A DNA stretch of 63,212 nucleotides from an uncultured Caryophanales bacterium (GCA_947302535.1 CAMYVX010000005.1:1-63212), one strand, 5' to 3'. Shown: positions 1 to 10,448, numbered from the stretch's first letter. Notes: generated by a model not told the origin, from the sequence alone. Translations and numbers: made by a program.

Positions 1-870
1 ATATTCCTCAGAATCAATTGCTTCTTGCCTATCAGTATAAGTTCCATTTATATTTATACTATTGTTTTTGCTGTTTTTAAAACCTAAATCATGAAAAGAA
101 ATATTTGGTAGTATAAATTTTAATTGAACTAAAATACATACTATACCAATAATACTTATTATTGTTGATACTTTTTTTGTCTTTTTATAACTTAAATAAA
201 TAATACCAAGAAAAACAATTATAGCTAAAACTATTAGTATATAGACTTCAGCTGGAGTGTTAGTTGGTTCAGTATAGTTAGATTCTAATTGAACTGTTTT
301 TTTATCATAGTTATATGTAAATTTACCTATTGTACCTTCAGATATTTTATCACTATTTAGCACTTCACTTACTGCATAATCTTTGCCAGATAATACAGGT
401 GAAGAACCTATTTGAGTTAATTTGTATGTTTTTGTATCTAATGAATAAACATAGTAAAAGCCAGATCCTTTATAACCAGTCCAGTATTGATAACTTGAAT
501 CAAAACGTCCTACTAATAAGTATTGTTTAATTCTAGATTTTTGATATATTACTAAAATATCATTTAAAACTGTAAGCTTTTTTTTATTCAAATCTTCTAT
601 TGCTTGATCTAATTTTAATTCATTTATTCTTAATGTTACTGTTTCATTATTATCTAAATGTGATATTCTATATTTTTTAGTTCCAATAGAAGATAGGTAA
701 AAATAGATATTAGAAAACAGTAATATGACATTTATAATAATTACAATTATCATAAATATACTAGACTTGGATTTTTTATAGTTTATCGGCTTTTCTAATA
801 TTCTATTTCCACATTTCGGACAATAACTAATATTTTCCTCTAGTTTATTTCCACATTTACCACAATACAT
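1..870 (-). CDS. zinc-ribbon membrane protein, 3' end truncated by the window edge
   Basis: Not in the supplied ORF track because it runs off the window. Reverse strand from ATG (870-868) reads MYCGKCGNKLEENISYCPKCGNRILEKPINYKK..., open for 290 codons to position 1. CxxC...CxxC zinc ribbon followed by TM segments. Confidence 0.8.
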   Translation of the reverse strand, partial: MYCGKCGNKLEENISYCPKCGNRILEKPINYKKSKSSIFMIIVIIINVILLFSNIYFYLSSIGTKKYRISHLDNNETVTLRINELKLDQAIEDLNKKKLTVLNDILVIYQKSRIKQYLLVGRFDSSYQYWTGYKGSGFYYVYSLDTKTYKLTQIGSSPVLSGKDYAVSEVLNSDKISEGTIGKFTYNYDKKTVQLESNYTEPTNTPAEVYILIVLAIIVFLGIIYLSYKKTKKVSTIISIIGIVCILVQLKFILPNISFHDLGFKNSKNNSININGTYTDRQEAIDSEEY

Positions 871-890
871 AAATCATCCTCCTATGTAGT

Positions 891-1244
891 TTATAAAATA
901 TTAAAATATCCAATAAGAAATCCTTGCCAAAAGAAATACCATAATGCATCTATTACACCTAATACAATTGCAACTGTTGATTGCTTTCTACTTTTTGCAT
1001 TAATATTATCTTGACTTTTTACTATTATTCCTAATACTATACTTACAATTCCTAAAATTAATGGTAAAACAATCAATCCTACAATTGAACATATAAAACC
1101 AGTAAGTGCTAGGGGATTAGTTTTTGAATCATTATTATATGTTCTCATATTGTGTCCACATTTGCTACAAAATTGTGCATTTGGTGTTAATTTTTCTCCA
1201 CATTTTTCATTCTTCCATTTTGCTAGAAAATACATTTTCGTCAT
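891..1244 (-). CDS. zinc-ribbon / DUF4190-like small membrane protein, N-terminus possibly truncated
   Basis: ORF has one intact CxxC (FCSKCG) then two TM segments; the first Cys pair is incomplete (MYFLAKWKNEKCGEK). Confidence 0.6.
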   Translation of the reverse strand: MTKMYFLAKWKNEKCGEKLTPNAQFCSKCGHNMRTYNNDSKTNPLALTGFICSIVGLIVLPLILGIVSIVLGIIVKSQDNINAKSRKQSTVAIVLGVIDALWYFFWQGFLIGYFNIL

Positions 1245-1264
1245 GGCATAATAAGGAGCACAAT

Positions 1265-2500
1265 ATGATAGTGTTAAAAGAACGTGATTTTTTAGAAGTA
1301 AAACTTGATTCCCTTATCGCCGATTACGATAGGGATGTTTTAGTTAATTTATATCAACCCATTATTGGAGCAATAGCTTGTATGATTTATTTCACTTTAT
1401 GGAGTGAAGCTAACAATCAAAAAGTAATGGCTATTATTTCTCACGCCGATCTTTTTGAAAAAATGAAAATCAAAGCCAAAGACTTTGTTCAAGCTCGCGA
1501 AGCTTTAGAAGGACTTGGACTATTAAGAACTTTTATTACAAAAGATAAGGATGTTAATTTCTATAGTTATCATTTATACGCTCCTAGGACCCCAAAAGAA
1601 TTTTTTGATAATGCCTTGTTCTATGGATTACTCATGAAGAATTATGGAGAGAACGAGACAAATAAGATTAAGAACCTTTATCATATTGATAAAGAGGACA
1701 ACCAAGGAGAAGAAATCTCTACTTCCTTTAGGAACGCCTTTAACCCAGATTTCTCTGATCCAGTTTTTGCTTTAGCACTTAAAAACAAAGAGAGAATGAT
1801 GGAAAGAAATAAAGGCCACATCGCTTACGAATTCTCTTTTGAGACGTTTATGGATGCGATTAAAAATATTTCCCAAATTTCCGATGAAGGCTTCTCTTCT
1901 AAAGAGATGAAAGAAATCGAACGTTTAGCCACATTAAACGGCATTAACGAAAAAGTAGCAGCAGACTATGTTGCTAAACTTTATAATCCTTCAATGCCGA
2001 AAGGGAAACGTGTTGATTTAAAAGCTTTGTCACAGGCCTTCCAAGACGAAGATGTTTTTGCTCGCTTGTCTAATACGAGAAAGAACAATAACAATTCCAA
2101 AGTTGATAGTGAAAGTCGTTTAGGGAGCAAAATTAATCTCATGGAATCTGTTTCTCCAAAAGACTACCTTTCTTACCTCCAAGGAGGTAATAAACCCGCA
2201 AGAGCGGATATTAAATTAATTAACGATATTTCTGAAAACTTCATGATGTCTAATTCTGTGATTAATGCTTTAGTGGACTATGTTTTAAGAACCAACAACA
2301 ACATCTTATCTCGCCCTTATGTGGAAAAAGTTGCGGCCTCCTTAGCTAGAGAAAGAATTACTAACGCTACTGATGCGATGAATTATTTATATAAAGTTAA
2401 AACTTCTTCTGAGAAAAAGGAAAACATTAACGAAAAGGTTAATGAAGACAATGAAGAATCAATGAGCTGGGATGAACTCATGAAAGAACTCAATTCATAA
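1265..2500 (+). CDS. dnaB: replication initiation/membrane attachment protein, DnaB/DnaD family
   Basis: Start at ATG 1265 after AAGGAG; the ORF-track extension to 1124 is antisense to the zinc-ribbon gene. DnaB_2-like C-terminus; directly followed by dnaI. Confidence 0.8.
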   Translation: MIVLKERDFLEVKLDSLIADYDRDVLVNLYQPIIGAIACMIYFTLWSEANNQKVMAIISHADLFEKMKIKAKDFVQAREALEGLGLLRTFITKDKDVNFYSYHLYAPRTPKEFFDNALFYGLLMKNYGENETNKIKNLYHIDKEDNQGEEISTSFRNAFNPDFSDPVFALALKNKERMMERNKGHIAYEFSFETFMDAIKNISQISDEGFSSKEMKEIERLATLNGINEKVAADYVAKLYNPSMPKGKRVDLKALSQAFQDEDVFARLSNTRKNNNNSKVDSESRLGSKINLMESVSPKDYLSYLQGGNKPARADIKLINDISENFMMSNSVINALVDYVLRTNNNILSRPYVEKVAASLARERITNATDAMNYLYKVKTSSEKKENINEKVNEDNEESMSWDELMKELNS

Positions 2501-2501
2501 T

Positions 2502-3392
2502 ATGGAAAAGATTAAAGTTGATGTTAATGTTGAATTAAACCAAGACACTCTTGATGAATTAAGGAGTGTGGTTTTTTCTTCTAAAGCTGTTGAGTATTTA
2601 AAAATCAAATATAATCTAAAAAATGATGAAATTGAGAAAAATACCGGGGTTTTGTACGATTTTGTTAAGGATAGAGAATATTGTGTTGGCTGTCCTGGAC
2701 TAGAGAATTGCACAAAATCCAATAGTGGTTTATGTACCGATGTCATTATTAAAAACGGAAAGATTGAAAGCAAGATTTCTCCTTGTCCTGAATACTTAAA
2801 AAAGATGTCTTTAACTAGCAAATTTATTATTAAAGATTTTCCTGAAGAGTGGCTCGATGATAATCCCGCGAATATCAATCAAAACAATACGCGTCGCGCA
2901 ATCATGAGTAAATTCATTACCGCTATTAAGAATAAAACTAGCGATTGGATTTATATAAAAAACGTTGAAGGTTCAGGCGCTTCCTATTTAGCGGCGATGC
3001 TTTCTATTTATGCCGCTAAAAAGGATTGCTACCCCATTTGTTTTATAAATGCTAAAAAGACTTTTGAAGAATTGGCTAGTGATTATTATAAGGATAAGGA
3101 ATCTTTCTCCTACACCTTTAGAAAGATTCTAAACTGCAAAATATTAGTTATTGATGGATTTGGTGAAGAAAATAAAAACAATCTCGTCCGTGATGAAATT
3201 GTACTTCCATTACTTAGTTATAGAAAAGATCATAATCTTATGACTTACATCAATAGCGGTTTTTCTATGAATGATTTAGCAATCTCTTATATGACTAGTA
3301 AAGCCGGAGAAAGAAACGCAAAAACGATCAAATCAATCTTATTAGATAAATGTAAGAGCGAATTTACTTTAAGCGAGTTTTCAATATATTAA
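2502..3392 (+). CDS. dnaI: DnaI-like primosomal helicase loader with degenerate P-loop
   Basis: Follows dnaB; N-terminal Cys-rich segment (CVGCPGLENC...C) and C-terminal AAA+-like region; Walker A position reads VEGSGASYL. Confidence 0.75.
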   Translation: MEKIKVDVNVELNQDTLDELRSVVFSSKAVEYLKIKYNLKNDEIEKNTGVLYDFVKDREYCVGCPGLENCTKSNSGLCTDVIIKNGKIESKISPCPEYLKKMSLTSKFIIKDFPEEWLDDNPANINQNNTRRAIMSKFITAIKNKTSDWIYIKNVEGSGASYLAAMLSIYAAKKDCYPICFINAKKTFEELASDYYKDKESFSYTFRKILNCKILVIDGFGEENKNNLVRDEIVLPLLSYRKDHNLMTYINSGFSMNDLAISYMTSKAGERNAKTIKSILLDKCKSEFTLSEFSIY

Positions 3393-4767
3393 TGATTTCA
3401 TTAACTTGTTTATTTAAGTGAGGGATGTCTTTATCGTTAATAACGATAAAATCAGCCTCTTTTTTATATTGTTCAAATAAAGGATTCTTGTTGATAGTTT
3501 CAAGTTTACCGCTGATATTAGCATTTCTATTTTCCAAACGAGACAAACGAATAGAGTTAGGCGTATCAACGACAAGATAATAATCAAATAGATCGGTGAA
3601 CTTAGCTTCAAAAAGTAGTGGGACTTCCACGACAAGGATATCTTTATTCTGTTCTAAAAATGTTTTTACTTCTTTTTTGACAAGTGGGTGAATATAGCGT
3701 TCTAGTTTCTTCTTGTTTTTAATGTCTTTGCTAACAATATTTCTTAATACTTTTATGTCTAAATATGGATTAGCTTCCATATTAAACATCGACTGAATTT
3801 TAGTTATTACTTCTTGTTTATTGTATAGTTCATGGACAATATCATCACACGATAATGTCGGAATATTGTTTTTAACAAAACAATCTAATACTTGGCTCTT
3901 GCCAGAGGCCACTTGTCCATAAATAGCAACTTTAATAGGAGCGCCTTTTTTAATTTGGCATTTAGGGCAATATGTGCTACCTCTTCCACCGACTTTTTTA
4001 AAGCGCATGTGTGTATGACAAATATGGCACTCTTCACTAGCGCGTCCATAAGCGAGTAGATGAACCTGGAAATTGCCATCGATATCTTTGCCCGGATGAT
4101 AACTCTTAATAGTGGAACCGCCTTCTTCGATAGCTTTTGCTAATATCTTTTTTGAGTTATCAATAATGGCTTCACATTCTTTTAGAGTAACTAGATTAGC
4201 GGGAGTTAAAGGATGAATCTTAGATGCAAACAAGACTTCATCGGCATAGATATTCCCTAATCCAGTCATAATGTTTTGATCTAATAGAGTGCTTTTAATG
4301 GGCCGAGATATCTTTTCATATTTATTATATAAATATTTTGGATCATTAATATCAAATGCTTCCGGTCCAAGCGAAGCAATATCTTTTAATTCTTTATATG
4401 AAGATTCATTGCTAAGTTTCATCATGCCAAAGCAGCGGGAATCGTCGTAACAAATTTTGTGGTTGTTTGATAAATGAAAAATAACACGAGCGTATTTTGT
4501 ATTATCTTCACTTTCTAAAACTTCAAAGTATTTTCCTTCCATTCTTAAATGCGAAATGAAAACTTTTTCTTTATTTAAGTGGAAGATTAAAAACTTACCA
4601 ATACGAGTGATATCTAAAAACGTTGCCCCGGTTAGCGTAGAGATAAACTCATCCACGTTACCTACGATGGTGGACTTCCTTAAAACATCAATTCTAGTAA
4701 TTGTTTGACCAATAAGAATGGGCTTTAAGACATTTTTAACTGTTTCAACTTCTGGTAATTCTGGCAT
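3364..4767 (-). CDS. mutM-coaE: fused formamidopyrimidine-DNA glycosylase (MutM) - dephospho-CoA kinase (CoaE)
   Basis: Start MPELPEVETVKN (MutM N-terminal Pro/Glu); C4 zinc finger CHICHTHMRFKKVGGRGSTYCPKC; continues without stop into CoaE P-loop VAIYGQVASGKSQVLDCF and CoaE core. Confidence 0.9.
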   Translation of the reverse strand: MPELPEVETVKNVLKPILIGQTITRIDVLRKSTIVGNVDEFISTLTGATFLDITRIGKFLIFHLNKEKVFISHLRMEGKYFEVLESEDNTKYARVIFHLSNNHKICYDDSRCFGMMKLSNESSYKELKDIASLGPEAFDINDPKYLYNKYEKISRPIKSTLLDQNIMTGLGNIYADEVLFASKIHPLTPANLVTLKECEAIIDNSKKILAKAIEEGGSTIKSYHPGKDIDGNFQVHLLAYGRASEECHICHTHMRFKKVGGRGSTYCPKCQIKKGAPIKVAIYGQVASGKSQVLDCFVKNNIPTLSCDDIVHELYNKQEVITKIQSMFNMEANPYLDIKVLRNIVSKDIKNKKKLERYIHPLVKKEVKTFLEQNKDILVVEVPLLFEAKFTDLFDYYLVVDTPNSIRLSRLENRNANISGKLETINKNPLFEQYKKEADFIVINDKDIPHLNKQVNEIINILKTRLK

Positions 4768-4772
4768 ATTTC

Positions 4773-7373
4773 TTATTTGGCTTGATACCAATCTTCACCA
4801 AATCCTCCATCAACTTCTAAAGGAACTTTGAGTTTTAAAGCGTGCTCCATGATGTCTTTTACAAGTTTATATATTTCATCTTTTTCTTCGCGTTTGATTT
4901 TAAAAATCAATTCGTCATGAATTTGTAGAACCATTTTGCTCTCGTAGTTTCCTTCTTTAAGGGCTTTATTCACAAGAATCATCGCTACTTTAATTAAGTC
5001 GGCCGCGGTTCCTTGAATAGGAGCGTTCATCGCTGCTCTTTTAGCGAATTCTCGAGTTTGATAATTTGAATCGTTTATTTCTCTTAGATAACGACGACGG
5101 CCGAATAGGGTTTCGACATAACCATTTTTCATAACCCCAGCGATTATCTCATTAAAGAACTGAGCGATTTCAGGATAAGAAGTATAGAAATTTTTAATGA
5201 TTTCCTTTGCTTCATAAACAGGAACTTCAAGTTGTTCCGCTAAACCCCAATCACTGATACCGTAAACAATACCGAAATTAACTGTTTTAGCCTTTCTTCT
5301 TTGAGCAGGTGTTGGTTCTTTATTTAGGTTAAATATTTTCTTTGCGGTAGCGCTATGAATGTCTTCTCCATTTTGGAATATTTCTTTTAAGGCTTGGCAG
5401 TTTGATAAAGAAGCCAAAACTCTTAATTCAATTTGTGAATAATCTAAAGAAAGAATTTCATATTCGTGGTTTGGATAATAGAAAGCTTTACGAATTAATT
5501 TTCCTTCTTCGTCACGTACCGAAATATTTTGTAGATTTGGTTCTGAACTAGATAATCTTCCGGTTGTGGTTTGTGCTTGATTAAATTTGGCGTGGAATTT
5601 TCCATCCTCGTGAATGTGATTCTTAAGTCCATCGATATATGTCGAAACTAACTTAGCATATTTACGGTATTCAATAATCTTCTCAATAATAGGATGTTGA
5701 TCAACTAGATATTTTAAGTTATCAAAAGAAGTCGACATCTTCTTATTCACATCTAGTCCTAACTTGTTATAAAGGATATCCGCAAGCTGTTTAGGGGATT
5801 GAATATTAAATTGTTCTCCTGCTAGTTCGTAAATCTCTTTTGCTAAGGCCTCCATCCTTTCTTTAAACACTTTACCAAATGCAGTAAGAGTTTTTATATC
5901 TATTGGGAAACCTTCAATTTCCATATCCGCAAGGGTATAGGCTAAAGGAAGTTCAAGCTCTTTATAGAGTTTATCGTTATTAATTTTAGCTAACTCAAGA
6001 GAAGCGGTTTTTGCTACTTTTTTACTATAATATGCAAGTTTTGCGGTCTTATTTGGGTTTTCGCTAGAGAATAATGATACTTCCTCATCATTATCTTCGC
6101 TATAGTCGATATTGAATAAATGCATCACGCTAACGACATCGTTTTTAATTGAACTATCAAGTAGATAAGCAGCAAGAAGTAGATCAAAACTTAAGCCATC
6201 GATTATGATTCCATAACGTGATAAAGCAACCTTGATAGCTTTATAATCAAAACAAATTTTTTGGTAGTCTTTGTTTCTTAGGATGCTCAAGAATGTTTCA
6301 TCATTTTTGGCTTCATTAATGTTGATATAGTAAGCATCTTGCTCATCATAAATAGCAATACCATATACCTCGGTATTGGTGTAATCATCATCTTGATAAT
6401 CTAAAGCAATAGCGAATTCTTTATTAAGATTGATGTCCTTAAATGAGTGGACTATTTTGACCTCAATATCTTCATAGGTTTGCGTTTTGATTTTCCATTT
6501 TGGATTAAGTTTAGAGATAAATTGTTTTAAACCATATTTTTGGCAGAAAGTGTTAATTGAAGTGAAATCATAACCTTGATAACGAGTCTCATCTATCTTA
6601 AAAGGTAATTCGATATCGGTTTTGATGATGGCGAGATCACGAGATATTTTTCCGATCTCTTGATGTTCTTTAATTGCTTCACCTACCTTGCCTTTTATGT
6701 TATCGGCGTTAGCAATAATATTATCGAAGTTACCATATTCTTGAATGAGCTTAACAGCGGTTTTTTCTCCGATTCCTGGTATACCAGGTAGGTTATCACT
6801 TGTATCACCTCTTAAACCTTTATAATCAATGATTTGAAGAGGCTCAAAACCGTAGTCTTCTTTGACTTTATCAGGTGTCATAATAGCGACATCAGATAGA
6901 CCTTTTTTAATAATATGAACATAGATGTTTTTATCAACTAGTTGTAAGAAGTCACGATCAGAAGTATAGATATGCACTTCGTATCCTTCTTTTTGGGCGG
7001 TTCTAGCTGCGGTTCCTGCAATATCGTCGCCTTCAAAACCAACTTCCTCAAACTGATAAATCCCAAAAGCTTTCAAGAAATCTCTTGCTAATGGGAATTG
7101 TTGCACTAGTTCAGTTGGAGCAGGTTTCCTATTAGCTTTATAAGTTTCTAAAGATTCATGACGGAAATTATGTTTACCAGCATCAAAAGCTACAAGAATA
7201 CATTCATCCTTGTTTAATGAGCCAACAATCTTGTTCATCATATTAGAGAAAGCAAAAATAGCGTTCGTTGGTGTTCCGTCTTGAGAACGCATTATTTCTA
7301 CTCCTGGATATGCGGTTGCATAATATGAACGGAATAGTAATGAGTTTCCGTCGATAATTGTAATTTTATTCAT
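4773..7373 (-). CDS. polA: DNA polymerase I
   Basis: 866 aa; N-terminal 5' nuclease domain and family A polymerase motifs (LSLDYSQIELRVLA, RRKAKTVNFGIVYGIS, QIHDELIF). Confidence 0.97.
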   Translation of the reverse strand: MNKITIIDGNSLLFRSYYATAYPGVEIMRSQDGTPTNAIFAFSNMMNKIVGSLNKDECILVAFDAGKHNFRHESLETYKANRKPAPTELVQQFPLARDFLKAFGIYQFEEVGFEGDDIAGTAARTAQKEGYEVHIYTSDRDFLQLVDKNIYVHIIKKGLSDVAIMTPDKVKEDYGFEPLQIIDYKGLRGDTSDNLPGIPGIGEKTAVKLIQEYGNFDNIIANADNIKGKVGEAIKEHQEIGKISRDLAIIKTDIELPFKIDETRYQGYDFTSINTFCQKYGLKQFISKLNPKWKIKTQTYEDIEVKIVHSFKDINLNKEFAIALDYQDDDYTNTEVYGIAIYDEQDAYYININEAKNDETFLSILRNKDYQKICFDYKAIKVALSRYGIIIDGLSFDLLLAAYLLDSSIKNDVVSVMHLFNIDYSEDNDEEVSLFSSENPNKTAKLAYYSKKVAKTASLELAKINNDKLYKELELPLAYTLADMEIEGFPIDIKTLTAFGKVFKERMEALAKEIYELAGEQFNIQSPKQLADILYNKLGLDVNKKMSTSFDNLKYLVDQHPIIEKIIEYRKYAKLVSTYIDGLKNHIHEDGKFHAKFNQAQTTTGRLSSSEPNLQNISVRDEEGKLIRKAFYYPNHEYEILSLDYSQIELRVLASLSNCQALKEIFQNGEDIHSATAKKIFNLNKEPTPAQRRKAKTVNFGIVYGISDWGLAEQLEVPVYEAKEIIKNFYTSYPEIAQFFNEIIAGVMKNGYVETLFGRRRYLREINDSNYQTREFAKRAAMNAPIQGTAADLIKVAMILVNKALKEGNYESKMVLQIHDELIFKIKREEKDEIYKLVKDIMEHALKLKVPLEVDGGFGEDWYQAK

Positions 7374-10300
7374 TTACTATTTTCTCCACTTGTTCAATTG
7401 TTTCGGCAATATAAGAAATTCTATCAGTGCGATTATCTTTTCTGATTTTAACAACAAGAATCTTATTCTTCTCTAACAAAGGTATAACTTCATCATACAA
7501 TGATGAGAATAGTGTGAGTTCAATTTCATCGCTTTCATCATAAAGTTTAATGAAGGCCATTGATTTACCTGACTTAGTTTGAATGATTTTCTTTTCTTTT
7601 AATATGCCAGCGATAGTGGCGTCGTTTTTCTCTTTAGCTTCGTTAATTGAGATAACTCCTTTTTGTTTGAAAGATTCTTGATGATATCTTAAAGGCGAAT
7701 CGGAAATCATAATTCCTAATGCTTGGTATTCTTTTTCTATATCTTCTAAAGGGTTAGTTTTAGCTTCTGTTAATGTTGGTTTACCAAATAAAGGCATATC
7801 AAGTACAACTTGTCCATCGACTTTCTTGTTAATCTCTGCATATTGTAGAGCCTTTTTCATATTCATTCTTAAAGTAGCTCTAGACAAGTTAAAACAATCT
7901 AATGAACCAGAGTCGATTAATTTTTCTAAGCTACTTTCGCTAAGGCCCTTATCACTCATTCTTAATGCAAAATCAAAATAGTCTTTGAATAAGCCATTTT
8001 TTTCTCTTTCCTCAATAATTTTTTCTACGAATATATCATGAATTTGCGCAATAGCGTTAAGAGGGAATAATAAGCCATCTTTTTTACATAAGAAAGTCAA
8101 AGTGGATTCATTAATTGAAGGAAGATAAATCTTTAGATTTCTCCTTCTCATTTCTGAAACGTATTCACTAAATTTAGTATCGTTAGAAGAATTAGTCTTT
8201 AGTAAAGAAGAATAAAATTCTAATGGATAATGAGATTTAAGATACGCCATTTGGCAAGTTAATATTGCGTATGTGACGGAGTGAGCTTTATTAAAGCCAT
8301 ATTTAGCAAAGGCTTCAATCATAGAAAAGACATGTTCACTAGCCTTAGGCGTGTTACCGTTTTTAATTGAGCCTTGAATAAATTTATCTTTATTTTGTTT
8401 AATGATATTTGGATCTTTTTTACTAATTGCTCTTCTAAAAGAGTCAGCTTCTCCTGGGGTAAATGAAGCCATCTTTATAGCGATTTGGCTAATTTGTTCT
8501 TGATAAACAATGATGCCGTACGTTGGAGCAAGAATATCTTTGATAGATTCAGAAGGATAGGTAATCTTTTCTTTTCCATCTCTTCTTCTAGCAAAAGAGG
8601 ACATAAATTCTCTAGGTCCTGGTCTATTAAGGGCCAATAAAGCCACAACATCATCAAAGTTCTTTGGTTTTAAAATAGAGATTCCATTTTTCATTGCGGT
8701 AGTTTCGATTTGGAATAAACCAATAACTTGGCCGCTAGAAATAAGGTCAAATATTTCTTTTTCCTTATAAGGAATATTGTGTTTATCTAAGTGAACGTCT
8801 GGATAATGTTCGTTAATTAAATCAACACAAACGCTGACAGTAGAAAGATTTCTTAAACCAAGAATATCCATCTTTAAATAATTCTGTTCTTCGAGATATT
8901 TAGATTCGTATTGACAAATAAGGTTATCGTTAAAATCAATAGTGACAGGCAAAGAATCTTCTAAAGGATCTTGATTAATAATAACTCCTGCGGCATGTTG
9001 ACCTGATTGCCGAGGAAGACCTTCAATCTTGCCCGCTAAAGAAACGAATTCTTTAAAGTATTCATCGCTATCGACTAATTTTTTAAATTCCTCAATATAG
9101 CGATATGATTGACCAAGAGAATAGTCTTTACCAGTCAAACGTTTATTTAGTAATACAACATGTCGTTCTGGATAATTATAGACACGAGCAATATCCCTTA
9201 GAGCTTGTTTGGCTTTAATGGTTTGGAAAGCAATAATGTTTGCAACATTATGACGACCAAATCTTTGACGTAAATATTCGACAACATCTTCTCGACGGTA
9301 ATCCATAAAGTCGACATCGATATCAGGCATTGTTTTACGGTCAACGTTTAAGAACCTTTCAAAAAGTAAATCGTATTCTAGTGGATCGATTTCAGTAATG
9401 TTCAGTAAATATGAGACTAAACTTCCAGCCGCACTTCCACGTCCTGAACCCACAAGAATGTCATTATTTTTAGACCAATTAACATAGTCTTGAACTAACA
9501 TAAAATAATCAGCGTAGCCCATGGAATTAATGACATCTAATTCGTAGTTTAGTCGAGTTATGTATTTAGGATCTTCATCCTTATTTTTCTCTTTTAAAGC
9601 CGCGAAAGCGCGCTTTTTTAATTCATTTTCGCTGTCTTTTTGATAGTAGTGATAGATTTCTCCGCGCTTAGCAATGAATGGGAATTGGCATTTATTTGTT
9701 ACTTCAATGGTTCTAGTCATTTCTAAAGAAGTGTAGATTTTAGCGTAGTCTTCTTCCTTCATGAAATATTCTTGACCAATGGCTTCCTTTTCTTCTAATG
9801 TGCTTCCTTCTTTAATGGCGTTAACGATTTTTAAAACAATCGCATCGTCTTTCTTTTGATAAGCAATTTTTGGGAAAGCAATAGTGAGATAAGTAAACTT
9901 ATCAGCGAATTTTCTCACTCTTTTGGCGTATTTAAATTCTTCTTTGCTTTTGATATCTAAGCCAAGATAGAAGTCATCAAAATAGTGGGATATACCAGCA
10001 ATGACTTTAGTAAAGGAGATGTCTTCGCTTAAGCTATTTAAGAAATACCCTTGGCTTGTATCTAAAATACCGATTAGACCATTTCCTAATTCTTTTAATG
10101 AATTAAAAGTGAATTCTTCCTTTTGCAAGGAATTAGAGATTTTAATGAGATTACGATAACCAATCTCGCTATTAGCAAATACGCTTAAATAATGTTCATC
10201 AATAACAAAACTCATTCCTAATACATATGGTTTTTTATTATCCATCATCATATGGACAAATTCCGGAAGACCAAAAAGAACATTTTCATCACAAATGCCC

Positions 10301-10410
10301 AAACCATAGTAGTTCATTTCATTAAGTGATTTTTCGATGCGCTTAATTGTTAGCCCGCTTTTTAAAAACGTATATCCACTGACAACATGCAAAGGAACAA
10401 TTTTATTCAT
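7366..10410 (-). CDS. dnaE: DNA polymerase III subunit alpha (DnaE type)
   Basis: 1014 aa; PDIDVDFMDYRREDVVEYLRQRFG, GSGRGSAAGSLVSYLL, QSGQHAAGVII. N-terminal PHP region looks degenerate. 8-bp overlap with polA start. Confidence 0.95.
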   Translation of the reverse strand: MNKIVPLHVVSGYTFLKSGLTIKRIEKSLNEMNYYGLGICDENVLFGLPEFVHMMMDNKKPYVLGMSFVIDEHYLSVFANSEIGYRNLIKISNSLQKEEFTFNSLKELGNGLIGILDTSQGYFLNSLSEDISFTKVIAGISHYFDDFYLGLDIKSKEEFKYAKRVRKFADKFTYLTIAFPKIAYQKKDDAIVLKIVNAIKEGSTLEEKEAIGQEYFMKEEDYAKIYTSLEMTRTIEVTNKCQFPFIAKRGEIYHYYQKDSENELKKRAFAALKEKNKDEDPKYITRLNYELDVINSMGYADYFMLVQDYVNWSKNNDILVGSGRGSAAGSLVSYLLNITEIDPLEYDLLFERFLNVDRKTMPDIDVDFMDYRREDVVEYLRQRFGRHNVANIIAFQTIKAKQALRDIARVYNYPERHVVLLNKRLTGKDYSLGQSYRYIEEFKKLVDSDEYFKEFVSLAGKIEGLPRQSGQHAAGVIINQDPLEDSLPVTIDFNDNLICQYESKYLEEQNYLKMDILGLRNLSTVSVCVDLINEHYPDVHLDKHNIPYKEKEIFDLISSGQVIGLFQIETTAMKNGISILKPKNFDDVVALLALNRPGPREFMSSFARRRDGKEKITYPSESIKDILAPTYGIIVYQEQISQIAIKMASFTPGEADSFRRAISKKDPNIIKQNKDKFIQGSIKNGNTPKASEHVFSMIEAFAKYGFNKAHSVTYAILTCQMAYLKSHYPLEFYSSLLKTNSSNDTKFSEYVSEMRRRNLKIYLPSINESTLTFLCKKDGLLFPLNAIAQIHDIFVEKIIEEREKNGLFKDYFDFALRMSDKGLSESSLEKLIDSGSLDCFNLSRATLRMNMKKALQYAEINKKVDGQVVLDMPLFGKPTLTEAKTNPLEDIEKEYQALGIMISDSPLRYHQESFKQKGVISINEAKEKNDATIAGILKEKKIIQTKSGKSMAFIKLYDESDEIELTLFSSLYDEVIPLLEKNKILVVKIRKDNRTDRISYIAETIEQVEKIVNE

Positions 10411-10448
10411 AAAATAAGTATAGTAAAAATATTGTATTTTTTAAATAA

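Noticed and set aside
330-530. ORF-track 66-aa plus-strand ORF
   Set aside because: Antisense to the coherent zinc-ribbon membrane protein read on the minus strand (870 to 1); no RBS and low-complexity sequence.
1124-1264. N-terminal 47-aa extension of the dnaB ORF
   Set aside because: It overlaps the divergent zinc-ribbon ORF and has no DnaB similarity; an AAGGAG motif precedes ATG 1265.
2495-2878. Minus-strand 127-aa ORF
   Set aside because: Antisense shadow of dnaI with no recognisable motif; the same applies to the many nested ORFs at 17304-17532, 27603-28169, 41521-42777, 49174-50592 and 56310-56980.
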